Part shown: in pieces, positions 27,786 to 36,211 of the stretch
Layout of the letters: each line of letters begins with the position of its first letter
Numbering within the stretch: position 1 is the first letter of the stretch
The notes under the pieces: model-generated
The model's database searches: none
The model's input: only the letters and a program-made list of their open reading frames with translations
Told to the model about the DNA's origin: nothing
NCBI RefSeq assembly: GCF_001314995.1
Contig: NZ_CP012938.1
Coordinates: 3,534,001-3,598,000 of the forward strand
DNA: 64,000 nucleotides
Reading direction: 5' to 3'
From: Bacteroides ovatus
GTDB taxonomy: Bacteria > Bacteroidota > Bacteroidia > Bacteroidales > Bacteroidaceae
Position numbers and translations under genes: made by a program

Positions 27786-28352
27786 TCAAATCTTACCTAC
27801 CAGGTCAATGCTTGGTTTCAGGGTAGACTCACCCTTCTTCCATTTAGCCGGGCAAACTTCTCCGTCATGGGTAGCAACAAACTGTGCAGCTTCCACCTTA
27901 CGAAGCAATTCACTTGCATCACGGCCAATATTGTTATCATTCAGTTCCACCACTTTAATCTTTCCTTCCGGATTGACAACGAATGTACCGCGATAAGCCA
28001 TACCCTCTTCTTCGATATATACACCCAGTGCACGGCTCAAAGCGCCAGTCGGGTCTGCCAACATCGGATATTGAATCTTGCGAATACTTTCAGAAGCATC
28101 ATGCCAAGCTTTGTGCACGAAATGAGAGTCAGTACTTACCGAATAGATCTCTACACCCATCGCCTTGAACTGATCGTACTTTTCAGCCATATCCACCAAT
28201 TCAGTAGGACATACGAAAGTAAAGTCAGCAGGATAGAAGAAAAGAATCGCCCATTTACCTTTCAGGTCATTGTTGGTTACAGTCTTGAAAGCTCCGTTGT
28301 GAAAAGCCTGAACACTGAATTCAGGAAGTTGAGAATTTAAAATTGGTTCCAT
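27786..28352 (-). CDS. ahpC: Alkyl hydroperoxide reductase subunit C (2-Cys peroxiredoxin)
   Basis: 188 residues, typical AhpC length. Peroxidatic Cys48 in DFTFVCPTEL, supporting Thr and Arg residues of the Prx1/AhpC group (TDSHFVHKAWHD, MLADPTGALSRALGVY, RGTFVVNPEG), resolving Cys167 in GEVCPAKWKKG. Reduces hydrogen peroxide and organic peroxides in the cytoplasm, recharged by AhpF encoded downstream. In Bacteroides this operon is part of the oxidative stress response (OxyR regulon, established knowledge). Here it has a clear promoter with an inverted repeat at the start of the leader. Confidence 0.97.
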   Translation of the reverse strand: MEPILNSQLPEFSVQAFHNGAFKTVTNNDLKGKWAILFFYPADFTFVCPTELVDMAEKYDQFKAMGVEIYSVSTDSHFVHKAWHDASESIRKIQYPMLADPTGALSRALGVYIEEEGMAYRGTFVVNPEGKIKVVELNDNNIGRDASELLRKVEAAQFVATHDGEVCPAKWKKGESTLKPSIDLVGKI

Positions 28353-28395
28353 AATCTTTATTGCTTTTATTGTTATTAATTGATTTGACTTATAA

Positions 28396-28430
28396 CATCA
28401 GAAACAACGTTTTGTTTTTTGTTTCTGATG
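28396..28430. promoter_or_regulatory. Inverted repeat in the ahpC leader, candidate operator or mRNA hairpin
   Basis: CATCAGAAAC (28396-28405) and GTTTCTGATG (28421-28430) form a perfect 10-bp inverted repeat with a 15-nt loop. It starts next to the -7 box and covers the predicted transcription start, so it could bind a regulator or fold in the mRNA leader. Confidence 0.5.
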
Positions 28431-28463
28431 CAAAGATAAAGGCAGAAACCCCGCCTTTGCAAA
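28431..28463 (-). promoter_or_regulatory. ahpC promoter
   Basis: On the minus strand TATCTTTG (28431-28438) and TTTG (28460-28463) with a 21-bp spacer match the Bacteroides -7 and -33 boxes. The start would be near 28424, giving a leader of about 70 nt. Confidence 0.7.
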
Positions 28464-28520
28464 AAAAGCCCAATCGAATATTTCTATGCGGTGATAGATG
28501 AAATTAATAAAAGCATTTTA

Positions 28521-28528
28521 TACCTTTG
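28521..28528 (+). promoter_or_regulatory. -7 box of the NUDIX gene
   Basis: TACCTTTG matches TAnnTTTG and lies 37 bp before the ATG at 28566; it rules out the upstream GTG (28491) as start. Confidence 0.5.
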
Positions 28529-28565
28529 CATGCATAAACAAAAAAACTGGAAAATATATACGATT

Positions 28566-29090
28566 ATGGAACATCCTCTTGACCAATTCTTATATTGCCC
28601 TAAATGTGGTTCCTCTCATTTTGAGATTAACAACGAGAAATCTAAAAAATGTGCAGATTGCGGCTTTGTCTATTATTTCAATCCTTCTGCCGCCACAGTA
28701 GCACTCATCTTGAATGAGAAAAATGAACTGCTTGTCTGCCGGCGTGCTAAAGAGCCAGCCAAAGGGACTCTCGATCTTCCCGGCGGATTCATCGATATGA
28801 ATGAAACAGGCGAAGAAGGTGTTGCTCGCGAAGTACTGGAAGAAACAGGGCTGAAAGTTAAAAAAGCCGTTTACCAGTTCACACTTCCCAATATTTATGT
28901 TTATTCAGGTTTCCCTGTACATACTCTCGATATGTTTTTCCTCTGCACTGTAGAAGACATGAGCCATTTCTCCGCCATGGATGATGTAGCAGATTCTTTC
29001 TTCCTACCTCTCTCCGAGATTCATCCGGAAGATTTTGGGTTGGATTCTATCCGTCGCGGACTTAGCTTGTTTCTAGCTCAATGCCGCTAA
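28566..29090 (+). CDS. Zinc-ribbon NUDIX hydrolase
   Basis: 174 residues from the ATG at 28566. An N-terminal zinc ribbon has two CxxC pairs (CPKCGSSHF and CADCGFVYY). A complete NUDIX box follows: GGFIDMNETGEEGVAREVLEE then TGL, with the REVLEE metal-binding Glu residues. NUDIX enzymes hydrolyse nucleoside diphosphates linked to another group, such as ADP-ribose, NADH or dNTPs; the substrate cannot be read from the sequence. It is divergent from ahpC, and a role in cleaning up damaged or stress-related nucleotides is plausible but unproven. An ADP-ribose role would connect to the left-hand locus, but the genes are far apart. Confidence 0.88.
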   Translation: MEHPLDQFLYCPKCGSSHFEINNEKSKKCADCGFVYYFNPSAATVALILNEKNELLVCRRAKEPAKGTLDLPGGFIDMNETGEEGVAREVLEETGLKVKKAVYQFTLPNIYVYSGFPVHTLDMFFLCTVEDMSHFSAMDDVADSFFLPLSEIHPEDFGLDSIRRGLSLFLAQCR

Positions 29091-29782
29091 GATAATCTCA
29101 TCAGCCTGATAGATTGAGAGTATTTCATCTATAGTTATGTCCCATTTTTAAGATATTCCTCCAAAACATCAGATAAAAAAATAATGATCTGGAGAATAAA
29201 ATGCATAAAAACATGCAACTGTATGCAAAATCACAGGCTAATACCGTATAAATTCAAGTCGAATATGCATCTTTTTCTATCAAGAAAAGATTCGTTGGTT
29301 TAAAACCAAGGAGTTCTTCCCCACCGAGGAACGCTTCCTTTCTCACCGACGAAGCAGCTTTTGCTCGGTGAGGAAGACAAATAAGGGAAAATTAAGACCG
29401 TTTTTCTTCTATTTCATCACAAATATCGAAAAGGCAACAAACAACAAAATGCCAGTTTCTAACCACATTTCAGTTTACACAACAAGTGAAAAAGAAGAAA
29501 AGCATTACAATTTAATCGACAAACATCTCCTATAACAAAAAGAAAGAATTTCGCACCTACAAATCTCTGCGTTTTTTTATATTTCTCAATCCCTCCCAGT
29601 AATTACGCCTTTTATTCTCGTTTAAATATTCCTTTTCTTAAGATGGGCCATTTTTCAGTAGCCAATTGATGTATTTGTAAAATAGAAGTTCATCTCAACC
29701 AAATAGATCAAAGTAATTTATCACATAATCTTAAACAATCATATTATATTACTATAAATGAACAAAATACAACATATTGTGT
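29091..29782. other. Long AT-rich intergenic region without a supported gene
   Basis: About 690 bp with no open frame of gene-like quality. It holds the hairpin cluster listed separately (29295-29376) and otherwise AT-rich sequence with short A/T runs. I see no tRNA, riboswitch or conserved RNA in it. Confidence 0.6.
29295..29376. repeat. Cluster of short hairpins sharing a CACCGA core
   Basis: Three adjoining inverted repeats: TTGGTTT-A-AAACCAA (29295-29309), GTTCTTC-CCCACC-GAGGAAC (29313-29332, one G-U pair) and CTCACCGA / TCGGTGAG (29342-29349 and 29365-29372), with an alternative GCTTC/GAAGC stem (29333-29337, 29351-29355). The CACCGAG core and the 20-nt hairpin design resemble units of the array at 55956-56063, so both may belong to one repeat family. 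Confidence 0.55.
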
Positions 29783-29790
29783 TATCTTTG
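29783..29790 (+). promoter_or_regulatory. -7 box of the ATPase gene
   Basis: TATCTTTG matches TAnnTTTG. The start would be near 29797, so the palindrome listed next lies at the very beginning of the transcript. Confidence 0.5.
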
Positions 29791-29796
29791 TAACCA

Positions 29797-29823
29797 CCAT
29801 TAATTTAATGGCCATTAAATTAA
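29797..29823. promoter_or_regulatory. Overlapping palindromes at the ATPase promoter, candidate operator
   Basis: TTAATTTAATGG and CCATTAAATTAA form a perfect 24-bp palindrome (29800-29823). It overlaps a second one, CCATTAA-T-TTAATGG (29797-29811), and a further CCATTAA follows at 29828-29834. Three copies of CCATTAA between the -7 box and the ATG look like a repressor-binding site; a terminator is unlikely because no GC core or T tract exists. Confidence 0.5.
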
Positions 29824-29845
29824 CCGCCATTAAGATAGCAATAAT

Positions 29846-31156
29846 ATGAAGTTCTACGACCGAAAGAAAGAAATGGCGATACTGTATGCAGCTAAAAAGC
29901 AATCACAAACGAGCGCTTGCTTTACTGTAATGACCGGACGCCGACGAATCGGAAAAACAGCTCTACTCTTAGAGTCTGTCAAAGACACCCGATTCGTATA
30001 TATATTTGTAGCAAGAAAGAGTGAAGTCCTGCTTTGCGCACAATATCAACCTGTCATTCAGGAAACGCTTGGCATTCGTATCTATGGAGAAATCAGAGAG
30101 TTCGCACAGCTCTTTGAACTGCTGATGCAACATTCCCAAAAGGAAAATTTCACATTAATCATTGACGAATTTCAAGAATTTCTCTATATCAATCCGTCTA
30201 TCGCCAGTGATATACAACGTATTTGGGACCAATATCACGCGACTTCCAAAATCAATTTCATTGTATGCGGTTCCGTTTATTCAATGATGAAAAGAATATT
30301 CGAAGACCGCAAGAAGCCACTATACGGACGCCTTACCGCCCGAATTTCTCTGCATCCATTCACCACCACCGTTATCAAAGAGATTCTAGCAGACCATGCC
30401 CCTCAATTCACATCGGAAGATTTGCTTTGCTTGTATTTGCTGACAGGTGGAGTAGCCAAATACATCACCCTATTGATGGAAGCGAAAGCATTTAATAAAA
30501 CTGCCATGATAAATTATGCGCTTTCCGAAGGCTCACCATTTCTGACAGAAGGCAAAGACATGTTGATTTCCGAGTTCGGGAAAGACTATGCCAATTATTT
30601 TTCTATCCTATCTCTCATTGCAGAAGGAAAAACAACACAACGAGAGATTGATTCCATCATCAATAAAAACACCGGTTCCTATTTAGCCAACCTTGAGGAT
30701 GAATATTCATTAATCAAAAAAGTGAAACCGATGTTCGCTAAACCTAATAGTCGTGCTACCCGTTATTGCCTGCAAGACAATTTTCTACGATTCTGGTTTC
30801 GCTTTATTTTCTCAAACAACGCAGTACTGGAAATGGGGAAAAACCATTTACTGATAGAATATGTAGAAAAGAACTATGAACAATACAGCGGCCTATTGTT
30901 AGAAAAATATTTCCGTGAACTTATCGCTGAAAAAGAAGAAGTTACCGACGTAGGTAACTATTGGGACAAAAACGGAGAAAATGAAATAGACCTGATCGCC
31001 CTCAACCGGTTTAACAAAACAGCACTTATCGGAGAAGTAAAAAGAAATCCGAGAAAAATAAGTATCCCGGCATTGGAAAAGAAAGGAGAAACTTTACATA
31101 AAGAATTAAATGATTATAAAATAACTTTCAAAGGATTCTCATTGAAAGATATGTAG
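29846..31156 (+). CDS. DUF234-type P-loop ATPase with C-terminal nuclease-like domain
   Basis: 436 residues. Archaeal-type ATPase: Walker A GRRRIGKT (31-38), Walker B FTLIIDEFQEF, sensor segment FIVCGSVYSMMKRIF, then a winged-helix region (GKTTQREIDSIINKNTGSYL), and a C-terminal DUF234 domain whose NEIDLIALN ... GEVKRNP has the D-x(n)-ExK arrangement of PD-(D/E)XK nucleases. The family is widespread in Bacteroidetes and archaea, and its role is not established. It has its own promoter with a palindrome and no co-transcribed partner: the next gene starts with a separate promoter. A DNA-related or defence role is only a guess. Confidence 0.8.
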   Translation: MKFYDRKKEMAILYAAKKQSQTSACFTVMTGRRRIGKTALLLESVKDTRFVYIFVARKSEVLLCAQYQPVIQETLGIRIYGEIREFAQLFELLMQHSQKENFTLIIDEFQEFLYINPSIASDIQRIWDQYHATSKINFIVCGSVYSMMKRIFEDRKKPLYGRLTARISLHPFTTTVIKEILADHAPQFTSEDLLCLYLLTGGVAKYITLLMEAKAFNKTAMINYALSEGSPFLTEGKDMLISEFGKDYANYFSILSLIAEGKTTQREIDSIINKNTGSYLANLEDEYSLIKKVKPMFAKPNSRATRYCLQDNFLRFWFRFIFSNNAVLEMGKNHLLIEYVEKNYEQYSGLLLEKYFRELIAEKEEVTDVGNYWDKNGENEIDLIALNRFNKTALIGEVKRNPRKISIPALEKKGETLHKELNDYKITFKGFSLKDM

Positions 31157-31164
31157 TACTTTTG
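31157..31164 (+). promoter_or_regulatory. -7 box of the TPR gene
   Basis: TACTTTTG starts right after the ATPase stop codon and matches TAnnTTTG, 16 bp before the ATG at 31180. It argues against the TTG at 31162 as start. Confidence 0.5.
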
Positions 31165-31179
31165 CATAAACACCCGATT

Positions 31180-34100
31180 ATGAAAAAAGAAATTACTAGA
31201 CTCATTTGTGCCGCCATCTGCTGCACGCCCATTATAGGATTTGCCCAGACAGGTGACAAGTTCACTTCGACTGACAACCTTTATAAAGAAGGGAAAGAAC
31301 TTTTCCAGGAAAAGAATTATGCAGCTGCTCTGCCGGCATTGAAAGCATTTGTAAAACAAAAGCCTGCAGCCAGCCTTCTTCAGGACGCAGAGTATATGCT
31401 AGTCAGTTCGGCTTACGAACTGAAAGACAAAAACCGCATCGAACTCCTCCGCAAATACCTTGACCGTTATCCTGATACTCCATACGCTAACCGCATTTAT
31501 GCGCTGTTAGCCTCCTGCTATTTCTACGAAGGAAAATATGATGAAGCACTGGCACTCTTCAACTCTGCCGACCTCGATTTGTTAGGTAATGAAGAACGGG
31601 ACGACTGCACCTACCAACTGGCTACCTGTTATCTGAAAACCGATAATCTAAGAGAAGCAGCCATCTGGTTTGAAACTTTGCGTGCCAACAGCCCCAAATA
31701 CGCCAAAGATTGTGATTACTATCTTTCCTACATCCGCTATACACAAAAACGTTATACTGAAGCGTTGAAAGGCTTCCTCCCCTTACAGGACGACTCAAAA
31801 TACAAAACCCTCGTCCCCTATTACATAGCCGAAATTTATGTGCAGCTCAAAAACTACGATAAAGCACAGATTGTAGCTCAAAACTATCTGTCAGCCTATC
31901 CGAATAATGAATACGCAGCAGAAATGTACCGTATTCTGGGAGATGTCTATTACCATTTCGGACAATATCACCAAGCCGTAGAAGCATTCAACAATTACTT
32001 GAATAAGGATCGCTCAGCTCCCCGGCGGGATGCCCTTTATATGCTAGGACTCTCCTACTACCAAACAAAAGTATACTCCAAAGCAGCCGAAACATTAGGT
32101 AAGGTAACAACTGACAACGATGCCCTTACCCAAAATGCATATCTCCACATGGGACTCTCTTATCTGCAACTGGCAGAGAAAAACAAAGCACGCATGGCTT
32201 TTGAACAGGCAGCCGCCTCCAATGCTAATATGCAAATCAAGGAACAGGCAGCTTACAATTACGCTCTTTGCCTGCACGAGACTTCTTTCTCCGCTTTCGG
32301 TGAATCAGTTACTGCCTTCGAGAAATTCCTGAATGAATTTCCGACTTCTCCTTATGCTGAAAAAGTCAGCAGCTACCTGGTAGAAGTTTACATGAATACA
32401 CGTAGCTACGATGCAGCTTTGAAATCAATCGACCGGATTGCCAAACCAAGCGCACAAATATTGGAAGCCAAACAGAAGATACTGTTCCAATTAGGAACTC
32501 AATCTTTCGCTAACGCCGACTTCGAACAAGCTCTGAAATATCTAAACCAATCCATTGCCATCGGACAATACAATCGTCAGACCAAGGCAGACGCTTACTA
32601 TTGGTGTGGAGAATCCTATTACCGTCTAAGCCGAATGGTAGAAGCCGCACGTGATTTTAATGCTTATCTGCAACTCACCACCCAACCCAATAACGAAATG
32701 TATGCGCTTGCCAATTATAACTTAGGGTATATCGCTTTCCACCGGAAAGACTATACGCAAGCAAGCAATTATTTCCAAAAATACGTTCAACTGGAGAAAG
32801 GTGAAAATGCAACCGCACTTGCCGATGCATACAATCGTATTGGTGACTGCCACCTGCATGTACGTAACTTTGAAGAAGCCAAACAGTATTATTCGCAAGC
32901 CGAACAGATGAATACTTCTTCCGGAGACTATTCTTTCTATCAGCTGGCTCTTGTATCCGGTCTGCAGAAAGACTATACCGGTAAGATTACCTTGCTGAAC
33001 CGTCTGGTAGGAAAGTACCCTGCTTCTCCTTATGCCGTAAACGCTATTTACGAGAAAGGGCGTTCCTATGTTTTGATGGACAACAACAATCAAGCCATTA
33101 CTTCTTTCAAAGAATTACTTACTAAATATCCTGAAAGTCCGGTCAGCAGGAAAGCTGCCGCCGAAATCGGATTATTATATTACCAAAAAGGAGATTACAA
33201 CCAAGCAATCGAAGCCTACAAACAGGTTATCGAAAAATATCCGGGTAGTGAAGAAGCCCGCCTTGCCATGCGTGATTTGAAATCTATTTATGTGGATCTC
33301 AACCGCATCGACGAATTTGCTGCTTTAGCAAATGCCATGCCAGGACACATCCGTTTCGATGCTAACGAACAAGACTCGCTTACGTATGCCGCCGCAGAAA
33401 AGATTTATGCACGAGGCAGAATGGAAGAAGCCAAAACAAGCCTCAACAAATACCTGCAAACTTTCCCGGAAGGAGCCTTCAGCCTGAACGCACATTATTA
33501 TCTCTGCCTGATCGGAAACGAGCAGAAAAATTATGATATGATTCTTCTCCATTCCGGTAAACTGCTGGAATATCCTAACAATCCGTTTGCAGAAGAAGCA
33601 CTGATCTTGCGTGCTGAAGTGCAATTCAACCAGCAAAATATGGCTGAAGCATTGGCTAGCTACAAAATGCTGAAAGAAAAAGCAACCAACGTAGAGCGCC
33701 GCCAACTTGCTGAAACGGGTATTCTGCGTTGCGCCTTCCTATTGCGAGATGACATAGAAACCATCCATGCAGCTACCGACCTGCTTGCAGAAGCCAAACT
33801 TAGTCCGGAGCTAAGAAATGAAGCTCTTTATTACCGTGCTAAAGCCTATACCAAGCAAAAGGCTGACAAGAAAGCAATGGAAGACTATCGTGAACTGGCC
33901 AAAGACACACGTAACTCTTACGGTGCCGAAGCTAAATATCAGGTTGCACAATCCCTCTACGACGCAAAAGAATATGCCGCTGCAGAGAAAGAGTTGCTCA
34001 ACTATATAGAACAGAGTACGCCACATGCTTATTGGCTAGCGCGCAGTTTTATCCTTCTATCCGACGTCTATCATGCTACGGGTAAAGATCTGGACGCACG

Positions 34101-34197
34101 CCAATATCTGCTAAGTCTGCAACAGAATTATCAAGGGAATGACGATATTGAAAGCATGATTGAAAGCAGACTTAGTAAATTGAAAGTTGAGAATTGA
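31180..34197 (+). CDS. Large secreted tetratricopeptide-repeat protein
   Basis: 1005 residues from the ATG at 31180. Signal peptide (LICAAICCTPIIGFAQ), then TPR/Sel1-like helical repeats over the whole length (e.g. YKEGKELFQEKNYAAALPAL, ADAYNRIGDCHLHVRNFEEA, YYQKGDYNQAIEAYKQVIEK), with P at turn positions and A/Y/G at the packing sites. No catalytic motif. It probably acts as a periplasmic scaffold. It lies 20 bp before a gene for an outer-membrane barrel on the same strand, so the two products likely form a complex. The function is not known to me. Confidence 0.85.
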   Translation: MKKEITRLICAAICCTPIIGFAQTGDKFTSTDNLYKEGKELFQEKNYAAALPALKAFVKQKPAASLLQDAEYMLVSSAYELKDKNRIELLRKYLDRYPDTPYANRIYALLASCYFYEGKYDEALALFNSADLDLLGNEERDDCTYQLATCYLKTDNLREAAIWFETLRANSPKYAKDCDYYLSYIRYTQKRYTEALKGFLPLQDDSKYKTLVPYYIAEIYVQLKNYDKAQIVAQNYLSAYPNNEYAAEMYRILGDVYYHFGQYHQAVEAFNNYLNKDRSAPRRDALYMLGLSYYQTKVYSKAAETLGKVTTDNDALTQNAYLHMGLSYLQLAEKNKARMAFEQAAASNANMQIKEQAAYNYALCLHETSFSAFGESVTAFEKFLNEFPTSPYAEKVSSYLVEVYMNTRSYDAALKSIDRIAKPSAQILEAKQKILFQLGTQSFANADFEQALKYLNQSIAIGQYNRQTKADAYYWCGESYYRLSRMVEAARDFNAYLQLTTQPNNEMYALANYNLGYIAFHRKDYTQASNYFQKYVQLEKGENATALADAYNRIGDCHLHVRNFEEAKQYYSQAEQMNTSSGDYSFYQLALVSGLQKDYTGKITLLNRLVGKYPASPYAVNAIYEKGRSYVLMDNNNQAITSFKELLTKYPESPVSRKAAAEIGLLYYQKGDYNQAIEAYKQVIEKYPGSEEARLAMRDLKSIYVDLNRIDEFAALANAMPGHIRFDANEQDSLTYAAAEKIYARGRMEEAKTSLNKYLQTFPEGAFSLNAHYYLCLIGNEQKNYDMILLHSGKLLEYPNNPFAEEALILRAEVQFNQQNMAEALASYKMLKEKATNVERRQLAETGILRCAFLLRDDIETIHAATDLLAEAKLSPELRNEALYYRAKAYTKQKADKKAMEDYRELAKDTRNSYGAEAKYQVAQSLYDAKEYAAAEKELLNYIEQSTPHAYWLARSFILLSDVYHATGKDLDARQYLLSLQQNYQGNDDIESMIESRLSKLKVEN

Positions 34198-34217
34198 GAA
34201 TAAAAAAATAGAAAAGT

Positions 34218-35939
34218 ATGAAACGATCTCATTATATAATAGGAGGACTCGCATTGGCTATGTCAATGCCATCCTGCCTTCAAGCCCAAACCACCCAACC
34301 GAAGGATACAACAATGACCCGCACGGTCGTTGTGGAACAAGAATATAACCCGGACATTATGGACGCCTCGAAAGTAAACGTCCTGCCTAAAGTAGAAGAA
34401 CCGACAGTGAGCAAGAAAGAAGTAGAGTATGCTACAACATTCTTTCCGGCCACTTCCGTTCCGGCAGGCCTGATGCGCCCCTATACCGGAAAAGAAGTTC
34501 AACCCGGCACTACCCCGGGATATGTACGTGCCGGATATGGTAATTATGGCAATTTGGATATTCTTGCCAATTATCTATTCCGTCTGTCGCAGAAAGACAA
34601 ATTGAATGTACGTTTCCAAATGGATGGAATGGATGGTAAGTTAACTCTTCCCTTCACAGATGGAGAAAAATGGAATGCATTTTATTATCGCACACGCGCA
34701 AATGTAGATTACACACACCAATTTAATAAACTGGACTTAAATATTGCCGGAAACTTCGGATTGAGCAACTTCAACTTCCAACCGGAAAGCGTAAACAGCA
34801 AGCAGAAATTCACATCCGGTGACTTCCATGCGGGCATTCATTTCACTGATGAGACTGCACCACTGCGTTTCAACGCAGAAACAAATCTGTTGATGTATGA
34901 ACGTCAACATAACATGTTCAATGAATCTGAAGCCAATACAGGTATCAAGGAAACAATCATACGCACCAAAGGCGATGTCACGGGAGCTATCGGCGACCAA
35001 CAATTAATAACTATCGCTTTGGAAATGAACAATCTTCTCTACAACGGATATACAAAGAATGTTTCCACCGGAGATGAATACTTCAAAAACTACACAACGC
35101 TTCTTTTAAATCCATATTACGAACTGGATAATGATGACTGGAAACTGCATATCGGAGCCAATGTAGATTTATCTTTCGGATTTGACAAGTCTTTCCGTAT
35201 CTCACCCGATATCACTGCACAGTATATTTTTTCTGATAGCTACATTGTTTATGCAAAAGCAACCGGCGGTAAGCAATTGAATGATTTCCGCAGATTAGAA
35301 AGTATCTGTCCTTACGGTGAACTGCCGGAGGCAAATACCACTGCCACTTTGGGATACGTACAACGTCCTTATGATACTTACGAGCAAATCAACGGTAGTA
35401 TCGGATTCAAAGCAAGCCCTTATCCGGGACTTTGGTTCAACGTGTTCGGTGGTTATCAGAATCTAAAGAACGACTTATCTTATTTAGGTTTTGACCCAAG
35501 TAATATTCATTCAGGTTCTTACCTTTCTTTTGCTCAAGATAATACAGAAAATCTCTACCTTGGCGGTGAAATCAGTTACGATTACAAAGATATCCTCGGA
35601 ATATCAGCTAAATATACTTACCGTAATTGGGACAGCAAAACAGAGGAATATCTGTTGGCTGTGAAACCAGTCAGTGAAATGTCTTTCAATGTACGTATTC
35701 ATCCGATCTCTGCTCTTAACATAAATCTAGGTTATGATTACATCAGCCGGAAAGAAGTGAAAGAATATGCAAAAATGACCGCAATTAATGATTTGCATAT
35801 CGGAGCCAGCTATAATGTATTCAAAGGAGTATCCGTTTATGCTCAAGTACATAACCTGCTGAACAAGAAATATCAATATTATTTAGGTTATCCTACGGAA
35901 GGATTCAATTTCTTAGGAGGATTGAGTTTCCGATTCTAA
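34218..35939 (+). CDS. Outer-membrane beta-barrel protein, TonB-receptor-like barrel without a plug
   Basis: 573 residues with a signal peptide (SMPSCLQAQ). After a short linker with VVVEQEYNPDIMDASKVN the rest is amphipathic strands rich in Tyr/Asn/Gly, with a TonB-receptor-like end: VSVYAQVHNLLNKKYQYYLG and terminal GLSFRF. There is no recognisable plug domain and the length is too short for a full SusC, so this is probably a barrel acting as a channel or an assembly factor, or a distant TonB-receptor relative. Encoded with the TPR protein just upstream. A terminator follows. Confidence 0.8.
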   Translation: MKRSHYIIGGLALAMSMPSCLQAQTTQPKDTTMTRTVVVEQEYNPDIMDASKVNVLPKVEEPTVSKKEVEYATTFFPATSVPAGLMRPYTGKEVQPGTTPGYVRAGYGNYGNLDILANYLFRLSQKDKLNVRFQMDGMDGKLTLPFTDGEKWNAFYYRTRANVDYTHQFNKLDLNIAGNFGLSNFNFQPESVNSKQKFTSGDFHAGIHFTDETAPLRFNAETNLLMYERQHNMFNESEANTGIKETIIRTKGDVTGAIGDQQLITIALEMNNLLYNGYTKNVSTGDEYFKNYTTLLLNPYYELDNDDWKLHIGANVDLSFGFDKSFRISPDITAQYIFSDSYIVYAKATGGKQLNDFRRLESICPYGELPEANTTATLGYVQRPYDTYEQINGSIGFKASPYPGLWFNVFGGYQNLKNDLSYLGFDPSNIHSGSYLSFAQDNTENLYLGGEISYDYKDILGISAKYTYRNWDSKTEEYLLAVKPVSEMSFNVRIHPISALNINLGYDYISRKEVKEYAKMTAINDLHIGASYNVFKGVSVYAQVHNLLNKKYQYYLGYPTEGFNFLGGLSFRF

Positions 35940-35967
35940 GGAAAATAGACAGAATATAATAAAAACA

Positions 35968-36006
35968 CAATATGCCCATCCCGTACTATTCGAGATGGGC
36001 ATATTG
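35968..36006 (+). terminator. Terminator after the barrel gene
   Basis: Perfect 13-bp inverted repeat CAATATGCCCATC / GATGGGCATATTG (35968-35980 and 35994-36006) with a 13-nt loop. No long T tract follows. The rest of the gap up to topA is AT-rich and holds only the topA promoter. Confidence 0.65.
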
Positions 36007-36161
36007 CATTAAATATCATCTTATTTCATTTTAATATATACCACCGAACGTCCTGAATCAAATTTTAAGATTTACCATATTAGCCTTTACCTTCACAGAT
36101 GTAAATTTCAAGATTTTATTAAATTCTCCTTATAATATAAGGTAGGGAGAATCTTTTTTTT

Positions 36162-36169
36162 TACTTTTG
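36162..36169 (+). promoter_or_regulatory. -7 box of topA
   Basis: TACTTTTG matches TAnnTTTG, 42 bp before the ATG at 36212. Confidence 0.5.
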
Positions 36170-36211
36170 TCCCCGAATATTGTGGTACAAGCCATTATAA
36201 AAGAAAGAATT

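Noticed and set aside
28566..29090. NUDIX enzyme as part of the ADP-ribose locus on the left
   Set aside because: It is about 17 kb from that locus with unrelated operons in between, has its own promoter, and lacks a signal peptide; the link is only thematic.
29800..29823. Palindrome as a terminator
   Set aside because: The stem is almost all A/T, has no T tract after it and lies upstream of the coding region it would end.
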